Positions 8,524-16,436 of a DNA stretch of 64,000 bases are shown in pieces. A model generated the notes under the pieces. The model was given only the letters and a program-made list of their open reading frames with translations. It had not been told where the DNA came from and made no database searches. The position numbers were made by a program, and so were the translations under genes. The stretch is from NCBI RefSeq assembly GCF_003461955.1, contig NZ_QTYB01000010.1:1-64000 (forward strand), read 5' to 3'. Each line of letters begins with the position of its first letter. The first letter of the stretch is position 1. The DNA is from Ruminococcus sp. AM36-2AA. Lineage in GTDB: Bacteria > Bacillota > Clostridia > Lachnospirales > Lachnospiraceae.

Positions 8524-9927
8524 TTAATTCCAGTAATCTGTTTTTTGCTTCAGATCAATATTTTTACTGAAGAATACAGGATTTTTTTTCTGCCGGATCT
8601 GTCCTTCGTAATCCTTTAATGCTTTCAATACGGTGTTGGACAATAGCAGGATCACCGGAATGTTGATCAGTGCCATTACTCCCATCAGTACATCAGAGAT
8701 GTGCCACAGTAATGTCATCTCCATTCCCGCTCCCAAAAACACCACCAGTGCTGATACAAGGCGAAATCCCGTCATGAATTTCTTACCCGGCTGCTTTTTA
8801 AGGATATAAGTCAGCAGATTATCACAATAGAAGCAATTTCCCAGCAATGTAGTGAAAGCAAATAATACCATTGCGATCATAATAAAATATGGTCCAAAAG
8901 AACCAAGAGTCTTGTGAAGTGCTGCCTGCACCCACGGTGCTCCCTGAAGCTCTTTTGCCGGTGTCACACCAGATACCAGACACATCATGGCAGTTGCAGT
9001 GCACAATAATAATGTGTCAATAAACACAGACAGCATCTGTACCAGTCCCTGTTTAACCGGATGACTGACCATTGCAGACGCCGCCGCATTGGGGGCAGAA
9101 CCGATACCTGCTTCATTGGAATACAGACCTCTTCGTATTCCCTGCATCATAGCTGATCCGGCAAATCCGGCAAAAATTGCTTTAAAATCAAATGCTTCTT
9201 CAAAGATCTGTGCCAGTACCGATGGAAGCTGTCCGATATTTAGTACCACTACCAGCAGGGATATCAGAATATATACAATGCCCATAAATGGCACTAAAGT
9301 AGAAGTTACTTTCACAATTCTGTTACCGCCACCCAGCAGACACCATCCCGTTACCAGCGCCAGAATTCCTCCAATGATCCATGGCGTGATCTCTGCATTA
9401 TAAAATGGCTGACCGGAAAATGTAGACTGCAGATTATAGGAGGCCAGCATATTAAATCCAAACGCGTAAGTCAGGATCATGGCTATACAGAAAACCACTG
9501 CCAGTCCTCTGCTGTGCAATGCCGCCTCTATGTAATACGCCGGGCCGCCGTAGCACTGGCCGTCTTTTCCTTTTTTCTTATATATCTGCGCCAGTGTACT
9601 CTCTGCCAGAGCTGATGCGCTTCCAAGAATGGCAATGATCCACATCCAGAATACGGAGCCCACACCACCGATACAGATGGCAGAAGATACTCCTACAATG
9701 TTGCCTGTCCCTACACGAGATGCCGTGGAGACCATCAGTGCCTGAAAGGATGATACACTTTCGTCTCCCTCTGGTTTCTCCATTACAGCGCTGCAGGCGT
9801 TTTTGAATAAACGTACCTGTGGAAATCTGGTCCGGACAGTAAAGTAGATGCCGGAACCAATCAATATTACAATCAGTAATTTGCTGTAGAGAAACGTGTT
9901 GATTGCGTCAATGATCGTTTCGAACAT
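8524..9927 (-). CDS. Sodium:alanine/glycine symporter (AGCS family, AlsT-like)
   Basis: Integral membrane carrier of about 11 hydrophobic segments that takes up alanine or glycine with Na+. The family signature is visible in 'VSTASRVGTGNIVGVSSAI' near residue 65-85, with 'GPAYYIEAAL' and 'GLYSNEAGIGSAPNAAASA' further on, the latter a conserved substrate/ion-site region. Length 467 is usual. The ATG at 9927 follows GAGGAGGATTT. A terminator ends the unit, so it is transcribed alone. Substrate specificity (alanine, glycine, or glutamine as in some relatives) cannot be set from sequence. Confidence 0.93.
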   Translation of the reverse strand: MFETIIDAINTFLYSKLLIVILIGSGIYFTVRTRFPQVRLFKNACSAVMEKPEGDESVSSFQALMVSTASRVGTGNIVGVSSAICIGGVGSVFWMWIIAILGSASALAESTLAQIYKKKGKDGQCYGGPAYYIEAALHSRGLAVVFCIAMILTYAFGFNMLASYNLQSTFSGQPFYNAEITPWIIGGILALVTGWCLLGGGNRIVKVTSTLVPFMGIVYILISLLVVVLNIGQLPSVLAQIFEEAFDFKAIFAGFAGSAMMQGIRRGLYSNEAGIGSAPNAAASAMVSHPVKQGLVQMLSVFIDTLLLCTATAMMCLVSGVTPAKELQGAPWVQAALHKTLGSFGPYFIMIAMVLFAFTTLLGNCFYCDNLLTYILKKQPGKKFMTGFRLVSALVVFLGAGMEMTLLWHISDVLMGVMALINIPVILLLSNTVLKALKDYEGQIRQKKNPVFFSKNIDLKQKTDYWN

Positions 9928-10076
9928 AAATCCTCCTCGTAACAGAATTTTTTATCATACGATAATATCGGATAAAAACCCGAATTGTTACCATAATACA
10001 ATATTTCTGCTATTTTGAAAAGAGGTTATCCGCAGGAGTTCATGAACCTGGAAGATTTTTCTTTCCATAAATTTCA

Positions 10077-10457
10077 TTAAGCACAATTTTCCCCACAAAT
10101 TTCCCTGTTTTTCAGCTTTTCAAATCTGTTTCCACCGATCAGGATGTCCCTGTATTTTTTTACGATCTTCATTTTCAGAGGAGGGGTTACCTGCAAGGTT
10201 GCCGACACAACAGCCAGGTCTACTTTGCCCTCTTTCAGAGCATTTACGGAATCTGTCGTACTGTTATTCAGAATTTTAAAATGTACGTTCGGGTACAGGA
10301 TATTGAAATCCCGGACCGCCTCAAACAGATAGCAGTGAAGAGCCGTTTCAGTTGCACTGATATAGATGGTTCCGTTTTCCAGGCTGATCAGGTTACTGAG
10401 ATTGTTTTCTCCCTTAAAAAACTGAGCACATCCGGCAGCTATATATTCATAAAAAAT
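10077..10457 (-). pseudogene. LysR-type regulator relic (part of the ligand-binding domain)
   Basis: An open stretch of 126 codons plus stop, without a usable start codon, reads as the middle of a LysR regulator: the linker 'YEYIAAG..QFFKGENNLS', then 'LENGTIYISATETALH', 'FEAVRDFNILYPNVHFKIL' and 'ALKEGKVDLAVVSA'. The DNA-binding N-terminal domain and the second half of the ligand domain are absent. It begins 9 bases after the adenosine deaminase stop codon, and the reading frame itself is intact, which points to loss of both ends by deletion rather than slow decay. This accounts for most of the 540-base gap between the two flanking genes. Confidence 0.75.
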
Positions 10458-10466
10458 TTATCCGTT

Positions 10467-11471
10467 TTAAAAGAGAAACTGTTCTTTCAGCTCCCTTTTT
10501 CGTTTACCGGAAGTAAATGCTGCTTCCACGGAATTCAGGAGCAACTGTTTTTTCTGTTCCTCTGTAAGGTTTAACAGGGAATCCATATACTGAAACTCAT
10601 GGGAAAGGGTTGTTCTTTCAATGGCAGGATCATCTGTATTTAGTGTTACCTTAAGTCCCTGTTCCAGAAAATTTTTCAACGGATAGGAAAACATATCTTC
10701 CACTGCCCTGGTCTGCCGGTTGCTTGTGGGACACATTTCCAGAAAAATCCCGCTGTTTTTTACAAGTTGGATCACCTCTTCATTTCCTGCGATACGCACT
10801 CCATGCCCGATCCTGGATGCTCCCATACGGATGGCTGTTTTGACATCCTCGGCATCGCCGGCTTCACCTGCATGGATCGTAAATGGAACGTTGTACTCTT
10901 TTGCTTTCGCAAAAAGATTCTTATAGCTTTCTGTTGGAAAAAGTGCTTCTGCACCTGCAAGATCCACGGCAACTACTCCTCCATCCTCTGTGAGATATCT
11001 GCGGGCCAAGTCCAGAGTTTCCATATTTTCCTGCTGATTGGAGCTTCCACGCATGCAGCATAAGATCAGATTGCCTGGAATCGGAGATTTTTTCAGGCCA
11101 CGTAATGCAGACTGGATCGCCGTTTCCTGGGTCATTCCTTTTTGTGTATGGAACTGTGGTGCAAAACGAAGTTCTGCGTAGATCACACCGTCTTTTCTCA
11201 TTTCAGAAAGGATAAGATAAACGGCTTCTTCCAGTGCTTCTTCTGTCTGAAGAAGGGAAAGAGGCAGGTCAAAGCATTTCAGAAAATCATTGAGATTTTC
11301 GCAGGTATCCGGAACGGAAAGAAGGGAAAGAAGTTCCTCGTCTGTTGCAGCCGGAAGTGTGATCTGCTGCAATGCGGCAAGTTTTTTTGCAATATCCACG
11401 GTAATACAGCCATCCAGATGTGCATGTAGATCGATGTAGTGATTGGTTTTGTTTTCTGTTTTCATAGGCAT
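10467..11471 (-). CDS. add: Adenosine deaminase
   Basis: Zinc enzyme converting adenosine to inosine in purine salvage. Metal and catalytic residues are present: 'DLHAHLDG' (HxH), 'FTIHAGEAGD' (His and catalytic Glu), 'RIGHGVRI', and 'TLNTDDPAI' (Asp ligand pair). Substrate-side motif 'AELRFAPQFH' is also typical. Length 334 matches the family. Start ATG at 11471 follows GAGGTACTTA; an in-frame ATG two codons later is possible. It sits alone between relics (LysR fragment downstream, broken DUF362 gene upstream). Adenosine versus adenine specificity favours adenosine because of the overall length and the HAGE region. Confidence 0.92.
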   Translation of the reverse strand: MPMKTENKTNHYIDLHAHLDGCITVDIAKKLAALQQITLPAATDEELLSLLSVPDTCENLNDFLKCFDLPLSLLQTEEALEEAVYLILSEMRKDGVIYAELRFAPQFHTQKGMTQETAIQSALRGLKKSPIPGNLILCCMRGSSNQQENMETLDLARRYLTEDGGVVAVDLAGAEALFPTESYKNLFAKAKEYNVPFTIHAGEAGDAEDVKTAIRMGASRIGHGVRIAGNEEVIQLVKNSGIFLEMCPTSNRQTRAVEDMFSYPLKNFLEQGLKVTLNTDDPAIERTTLSHEFQYMDSLLNLTEEQKKQLLLNSVEAAFTSGKRKRELKEQFLF

Positions 11472-11510
11472 TAAGTACCTCGCTGTTTGTATTTTTCTAT
11501 ATTATAACAC

Positions 11511-11553
11511 AAAAATGAGCGCATGAAATTCCACATTTTATGGATACATGCGC
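11511..11553 (-). terminator. Probable terminator after the broken DUF362 gene
   Basis: Arms GCGCATG and CATGCGC are separated by 21 bases and followed by CATTTTTG on the minus strand (and by CTTTTCTGTTTT on the plus strand). Confidence 0.45.
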
Positions 11554-11564
11554 CCTTTTCTGTT

Positions 11565-11614
11565 TTAACCAAATCAAGCAAGTAGCGAAGCGGATTGCGA
11601 ATATCCGCTTGACT
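11565..11614. repeat. Internally deleted copy of a palindromic dispersed repeat
   Basis: Bases 11584-11614 are identical over 31 bases to the reverse complement of 30950-30980, and 11565-11583 nearly match the opposite end of that longer element (31095-31113 reversed). So this 50-base copy has both ends but lacks about 115 bases of the middle. It contains an 8-bp stem (AAGCGGAT / ATCCGCTT). Confidence 0.7.
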
Positions 11615-11640
11615 GCTTCTTCACATTTTATGAAATATTC

Positions 11641-12377
11641 TTATCCCTGAAATGATTTTACATTCTTTACGGCATCTGCAGGGAGGATCTCTTTATCATC
11701 CTCATCAATGTTGATAAGATGATATCTGTCATTTCCCATGTGCATTTCTTTCATATAGCTGAGCTGGCGAAGTCCGTGACGTGTCTCGATCCTCTCTACC
11801 AGATCTTTATGATCAGAATCCTTCAGTGCATACACAAGATCTACAGAAGCCTGGTCTGCTGCAAGGATATCTGTAGATGCCACGATTCCGATATTCGGTG
11901 TTACGACAGGTGCTGCTCCAACACCCTCACAGTCGCAGGAAACAGACATATTTCGAAGAACGTTGATAAATACAATACGCCTTTTACCGGGAACTTGGCA
12001 GTTCCGTCCTCATCCAGGATATCTACCGGGCAGAATGTCCAGCCATTTACCTTCAGAGTTTCACGATGCTTCTCCGTTGTGTAACGGTCTCCCTCGTAGT
12101 AGGTGTTTGTCTCTACGATATGGGCTTCCGGGATCTTATCTGCGATCAGTTCTTTTACCCACGGTGCAGGGATGATATTCGGTCCATGCTGCTCTCCTGT
12201 GTGAAGCTTGACTGCAATCTTACCCTTAAGGCTGCCGCTTACACGCTCAAAAATCTTCTTCAGTCCCTCTGCGGAAAGATCCTCTGTAAAATATACGGTG
12301 GATTTTTCTCCGGAACGGTCCCTATAAGGAATGTAATGTTCTCCACCTGTTCCAGGTACGATTTTTTTGTGTGCCAT
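11641..12377 (-). pseudogene. DUF362-family protein broken by an internal deletion and frameshift
   Basis: The N-terminal half starts at ATG 12377 (strong AGGAGGG eight bases upstream) and reads 'MAHKKIVPGTGGEHYIPYRD' through 'VDILDEDGTAKFPVK'. At about 11975-11990 it switches frame to 'RIVFINVLRNMSVSCDCEG', which continues to the natural C-terminus '...NVKSFQG' at 11641. Intact family members have roughly 120 more residues between these blocks, including the conserved 'LTHFKGH' segment, so this is a deletion that also shifted the frame, not a sequencing slip of one base. DUF362 proteins have unknown function. A promoter with a 19-base spacer lies upstream. Confidence 0.75.
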
Positions 12378-12423
12378 TTGTAATCCCTCCTGTGTTATAT
12401 TCATAAAAAATCTCACTGCTTTT

Positions 12424-12454
12424 ATGATACAAACTAAACTCAGGTTCAGGTCAA
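12424..12454 (-). promoter_or_regulatory. Promoter with 19-base spacer, MerR-like
   Basis: TTGACC at 12449-12454 and TATCAT at 12424-12429 are separated by 19 bases, longer than the usual 17, and the spacer holds the imperfect dyad TGAAC-CTGA-GTTTA. This over-long spacer is what MerR-family activators correct. It drives the broken DUF362 gene. The regulator is not in the window. Confidence 0.5.
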
Positions 12455-12508
12455 GGATTTTTTGTTAAATATAAAGGTTAATTCCAGACTATAAAATTTC
12501 ATTCCGGT

Positions 12509-14299
12509 TTATATTGCCTGTGTGGCTTCTTTTAACCAGCCTTTTTCATCCTCATCCAGATACGGAGAAATTTTCTCATATACAAAGGCATGATACTGGT
12601 TGAGCAGTGTGCGCTCTCCGGTTTCCATCTGTTCGGGATCTATACCTTCCAGGTCAAAGGGTACCAGCGTCAGAGGTTCAAATTTCATAAACTGACCGTA
12701 GGCTGTTTTTTCGGCCTTTTTGCAGACCACAAGGTTTTCATGGCGGATACCAAATTCATTTTCCGCATAGTATCCTGGTTCATCGGAGGTGATCATTCCT
12801 TCTTCCAGAACAGGAGCCGGACGATCCACGAGATTTTTCCAGCGGAAGCTCTGAGGACCTTCGTGTACATTGAGAAGATATCCTACGCCATGACCGGTTC
12901 CGTGATTGTAATCCTCTCCCATAGCCCAGAGTGGTCCTCTTGCCAGGGCATCCAGATTCAGTCCGGTACAGCCATAGCGGAATTTTGCGGCTGCAAGGTT
13001 CAGGTGCCCACGAAGTACTGCTGTGAAATATTTCTTTTCTTTTTGGGTAACCGGGCCAAGTACAACGGTGCGGGTGATGTCTGTGGTTCCCTCCAGATAA
13101 TGGCCGCCGGTATCCATCAGAACCAGTCCCTCTGGTTTCAGAGGAATACTGGTTTCTTCTGTGGCACTGTAATGAACAATAGCTCCATGTGCACCGTAGG
13201 CAATAATGGGATCAAAGCTGTTCCCCTGGAAGTTCTCTTGTCCGGAGCGGAACTCATAGAGTTTGTCCGCTGCGGAAAGCTCGGTGATCTCCTGCTTTCC
13301 CACATTCTTTTTCAGCCAGTGGATAAATTTTACCATTGCCACGCCGTCTTTGATGTGGGCTGTTTTTTCATTCTGGACTTCGATCTCATTTTTGATGGCT
13401 TTTGGAAGAAGGGACAGGTTTTCTCCATTCAGGATTGTTACTCCATCCGGAATGCTGCTGACCAGACGGCTGTTTACATTACTTTTTGAAAGATAAACCC
13501 TTTTCGATTCAGGGATCGTCTGCACATAAGTGTAAATATCATCATATGGATAGATGGTAACGCCATCTATGGCCAGAGCTTCTTTTACAGAATCCGGAAA
13601 AGCCCTCTCATTGGCAAAAAACCGGATTTCTTTCTCATCCATTACAAGATAGGAAAGCACTACCGGGCAGCAGTGGATATCATTTCCGCGAATGTTCAAA
13701 AGCCACGCAATATCATCCAGTGACGTGAGGACAAAGAGATCTGCGTCTTTTTCTTTCAGTTTGCTGCGGATTTCCCGGATCTTGTCTGCTCTGGATCTTC
13801 CAGCCCATTTTTCGGATAATTCCATTACCGGTTCACAGGAAAGTGCCGGACGGTCATCCCAGATATTTCCGATCAGATCCTCATTTACAGAAAAACGTAC
13901 CTGTTTTCCCAGAAGGATTTTTTTCAATTTCCCGGCTTCCTCTGCGCTGACAGTACGGCCGTCGAAGCCGAGGCACATCCCTTCTTTCAGGTTTTCTTCC
14001 AGAAATTTATGGATCGTCGGTACATCCGGTTCCCCCATCTTAAACAGGGTAACCGGTGTTCCCTCTAACTGCTGTGCGGCCTGGATAAAATATCTTCCGT
14101 CTGTCCAGAGTCCCGCCATATCCGGCATGATGACAGCAGTTCCGGCAGAACCGGTAAATCCGGTAATATATTTCCTGCATTTAAAATAATCTCCCACATA
14201 CTCGGAACCGTGGAAATCATCGGTCGGAACCAGATAAGCATCGATTCCCTTTTCTTTCATCTGTTTTCGAAGAGCGGTAATCCGTTCTGTAACTGTCAT
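12509..14299 (-). CDS. pepP: Xaa-Pro aminopeptidase (M24B, aminopeptidase P family)
   Basis: Cytosolic dinuclear-metal peptidase that removes an N-terminal residue preceding proline. Two creatinase-like N-terminal domains (about 1-300) precede the catalytic pita-bread fold (about 305-530), with metal ligands in 'VLMDTGGHYLEGTTDITRT' (two Asp), 'HGTGHGVG' (His), 'TSDEPGYYAENEFGIRHEN' (Glu, His, Glu). The 596-residue length with three domains matches the long form found in eukaryotes and many Firmicutes rather than the 350-residue short form. It starts 4 bases after the thiD stop, so it is the last gene of a HAD-thiD-pepP operon; the functional link to thiamine genes is not obvious. Confidence 0.93.
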   Translation of the reverse strand: MTVTERITALRKQMKEKGIDAYLVPTDDFHGSEYVGDYFKCRKYITGFTGSAGTAVIMPDMAGLWTDGRYFIQAAQQLEGTPVTLFKMGEPDVPTIHKFLEENLKEGMCLGFDGRTVSAEEAGKLKKILLGKQVRFSVNEDLIGNIWDDRPALSCEPVMELSEKWAGRSRADKIREIRSKLKEKDADLFVLTSLDDIAWLLNIRGNDIHCCPVVLSYLVMDEKEIRFFANERAFPDSVKEALAIDGVTIYPYDDIYTYVQTIPESKRVYLSKSNVNSRLVSSIPDGVTILNGENLSLLPKAIKNEIEVQNEKTAHIKDGVAMVKFIHWLKKNVGKQEITELSAADKLYEFRSGQENFQGNSFDPIIAYGAHGAIVHYSATEETSIPLKPEGLVLMDTGGHYLEGTTDITRTVVLGPVTQKEKKYFTAVLRGHLNLAAAKFRYGCTGLNLDALARGPLWAMGEDYNHGTGHGVGYLLNVHEGPQSFRWKNLVDRPAPVLEEGMITSDEPGYYAENEFGIRHENLVVCKKAEKTAYGQFMKFEPLTLVPFDLEGIDPEQMETGERTLLNQYHAFVYEKISPYLDEDEKGWLKEATQAI

Positions 14300-14303
14300 A
14301 ACC

Positions 14304-15107
14304 TTATGCCTCCTCTGTATAACTGTTCTTTACTGCAAAACCATGATCCATAGGACCGCTTCCTTTTCCGAGATCCAGCATGGCAGCAAGAGCTCCGGAA
14401 ATATAGTCTTTGGCACGATTTACAGATTCCACCATGGAAAATCCTTTTGCAAGGTTGGATGCGATGGCCGAGGAAAGAGTACATCCTGTTCCGTGGGTGT
14501 TGGGATTGTCGATCCTTTTTCCCTCAAACCACTGATATGTTCCATCCTCATAGAGAAGATCATTGGCATCATTAAGCTTATGGCCGCCTTTGCAAAGAAC
14601 TGCACAGTGATACTGTTCGGAAACCTGTTTTGCAGCTTCGATCATATCATCGGTGTTTCTGATCTTTCGTCCGGTAAGCACTTCCGTTTCCGGGATATTG
14701 GGAGTGAGAAGATCCGCAAGAGGAAACAGTTCTTCTTTCAGAACATCCACAGCTTCTTCACTGATCAGCCTTGCGCCGCTGGTAGCCACCATAACCGGAT
14801 CCACTATGATATTTTTCGCCTGATACTGCCGGAGCTTTTTGGCGATCATGCGGATCAGATCACTTTCGGAAACCATTCCGATCTTTACTGCATCCGGAAA
14901 AATATCTGTAAAAATACTATCCAGCTCCTGACCAAGAAATTCTGCCGTTGCATTCTGGATGGCTGCGACACCGGTGGTATTCTGGGCAGTCAGTGCGGTG
15001 ATGGCACTCATGGCGTATACCCCGTTTGCCATCATGGTTTTGATATCGGCCTGGATCCCTGCGCCTCCGCTGGAATCGCTGCCTGCGATGGTTAATGCTG
15101 TTTTCAT
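14304..15107 (-). CDS. thiD: Hydroxymethylpyrimidine (phosphomethylpyrimidine) kinase
   Basis: Ribokinase-fold enzyme that phosphorylates HMP and HMP-P for thiamine synthesis. N-terminal 'LTIAGSDSSGGAGIQADIKT' is the ThiD signature, 'IIVDPVMVATSG' a substrate/Mg region, and 'THGTGCTLSSAIAS' contains the anion hole and catalytic Cys/Asp region. Length 267 is standard and there is no fused ThiE or TenA domain. The start overlaps the HAD gene stop by 4 bases (ATGA), showing co-translation. No TPP riboswitch is seen before the operon, so thiamine control here is not supported. A pyridoxal kinase role is a known side activity of relatives but less likely. Confidence 0.93.
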   Translation of the reverse strand: MKTALTIAGSDSSGGAGIQADIKTMMANGVYAMSAITALTAQNTTGVAAIQNATAEFLGQELDSIFTDIFPDAVKIGMVSESDLIRMIAKKLRQYQAKNIIVDPVMVATSGARLISEEAVDVLKEELFPLADLLTPNIPETEVLTGRKIRNTDDMIEAAKQVSEQYHCAVLCKGGHKLNDANDLLYEDGTYQWFEGKRIDNPNTHGTGCTLSSAIASNLAKGFSMVESVNRAKDYISGALAAMLDLGKGSGPMDHGFAVKNSYTEEA

Positions 15108-15784
15108 TTTTCGTTTCCTCCGTTTTCTGTAAATATATAATTCTGTAACTCTGTCAGATTTTGGCAGTAGATATGTGCGTCCTTTTTTAGCTGCTCCTGA
15201 TCCGGTTCTCCCAATGCGTCATAGATGCCTGCAGTCAGAAATCCTGCTTTTCCTGCGGTCTGCAGTGCATAGAGAGAATCTTCCACTACCAGTGTCATGG
15301 ATGGCTCCGTTCCCAGCACTTTCGCTGCTGTAAGATAGATCTTCGGAGAATATTTGCTTTCTCCGATCTCACTGGTGGTATAAATTTCTTTTAAAAAAGG
15401 AAGAAGTCCGTTTCGCTTTAGTGCCCGGCGGATATGTTCTTTTGGGCTTGAAGTTGCCACCACAGCCGGGATTTTCTGGCTAGCAAGATATTGAAAAAGT
15501 TCTCTGGCACCTGATTTTGCAGGAACTTCTTCAAAATAGTAGTTTTGGATCCGAACTTTCAGATCCTCCACGATCTTTTCTTCGGAAAACCCAAGAGCGA
15601 ACCTGCTTTTCAGCCATGCCGCTCCCTGCTCCATACTCATGGGAAAAAGGATCTCTTCCATTCCCGCAATTGGGTGATATCCAAGATCTGTAATATATCG
15701 TTTTCCAAGTTCCCTCCAGATAGAAAGAGAGTCCAGAAGGACACCGTCCGCATCAAATATTATGGCTTTTACGAGAGAAATCAT
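15104..15784 (-). CDS. HAD-superfamily hydrolase (phosphatase, beta-phosphoglucomutase-like)
   Basis: Haloacid-dehalogenase fold phosphatase. Motif I is 'IIFDADGVLLDS' (nucleophile and acid/base Asp both kept, D-x-D), motif II 'VVATSSPKEH', motif III Lys near 'ESKYSPKIY', motif IV 'TLVVEDSLYAL'. A helical cap sits at about 18-90. Length 226 is normal. AGGAGG lies six bases before ATG 15784. It is the first gene of an operon with thiD and pepP, so a phosphatase acting on a thiamine-pathway phosphate is a reasonable guess, but HAD substrates cannot be read from sequence. Confidence 0.85.
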   Translation of the reverse strand: MISLVKAIIFDADGVLLDSLSIWRELGKRYITDLGYHPIAGMEEILFPMSMEQGAAWLKSRFALGFSEEKIVEDLKVRIQNYYFEEVPAKSGARELFQYLASQKIPAVVATSSPKEHIRRALKRNGLLPFLKEIYTTSEIGESKYSPKIYLTAAKVLGTEPSMTLVVEDSLYALQTAGKAGFLTAGIYDALGEPDQEQLKKDAHIYCQNLTELQNYIFTENGGNEK

Positions 15785-15817
15785 GTTTTTCCTCCTGAAT
15801 AAAATTTTTTATGATAT

Positions 15818-15852
15818 AAAAAACACGGATATACCACAAAAGATATATCCGC
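15818..15852 (-). terminator. Terminator after the hydratase relic
   Basis: Minus-strand arms GCGGATATAT and GTATATCCGT flank a short loop and are followed by TTTTTT. Confidence 0.65.
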
Positions 15853-15893
15853 ATTTTATTATAAGCCGCAGGTCCCCAAAATGCAACCGGGAG

Positions 15894-16221
15894 TTATCTG
15901 ACAGTTTCTTTTTCCAGTCCAACTGGTTCGTACAGCTTTTTTAATGTTTTTACCAGTTCATCTTTCCCGGTGTCTTCGATACAGACATCGTATCTGCCTT
16001 CCACACTTCCGAATGTAATTACTTTATCCAGATTCAGCAGTGCTTTCCATGTTTCCTGATGTGTTGTGTGCCTCCATGATGCCGTAAGCCATGGTGCCCT
16101 TTCTTGCTTCAGATTTCTCTGCTTTTTTTCCAGTGAGTGCTTCCACTTTGGCTGCTTCTGCTTCCGGTACGATCTCTGTTCCATTTACCAGATATGCGCC
16201 GCCATCATATAACTTTACCAT
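15894..16221 (-). pseudogene. Relic joining the start of an aconitase-like hydratase to an unknown C-terminus
   Basis: From ATG 16221 (AAGGAGC upstream) the reading starts 'MVKLYDGGAYLVNGTEIVPE' and reaches 'AYGIMEAHNTSGNME', which I recognise as the beginning of the large (about 750-residue) aconitase-superfamily hydratase of Lachnospiraceae. This frame stops at 16024. In another frame, from about 16045 to 15894, there is a protein-like tail 'LDKVITFGSVEGRYDVCIED' and 'LVKTLKKLYEPVGLEKETVR' that I cannot place. The simplest reading is that a large deletion removed nearly all of the hydratase and fused it out of frame to the end of a neighbour. Confidence 0.6.
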
Positions 16222-16377
16222 AATGTATTCGCTCCTTTTTCTTTTTTCACGATGTTTGTTCTTCGTGATTTTATTGTATCGCATCCAAAGCATTCTGACT
16301 AATTGCCAAAATGAATGCTGTTATAACTTTTTGTGAAAATAAATAAGGACAAAAATAACTAATCTTATAAAGAAATG

Positions 16378-16406
16378 TTGACAGAAATTCGTTACTATTT
16401 TATAAT
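16378..16406 (+). promoter_or_regulatory. Sigma-A promoter of the FN3 protein gene
   Basis: Perfect consensus TTGACA (16378-16383), 17-base spacer, TATAAT (16401-16406). The spacer contains ATTCGTTAC, which also occurs in the promoter of the secreted cell-wall hydrolase at 34360-34388. Confidence 0.9.
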
Positions 16407-16436
16407 TTTCTTATAACTACGAAGGAGGTATGAATA

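Noticed and set aside
15104..15893. TPP riboswitch for the thiD operon
   Set aside because: The leader before the HAD gene is short and contains only the relic's terminator; the CTGAGA thi-box was not found.
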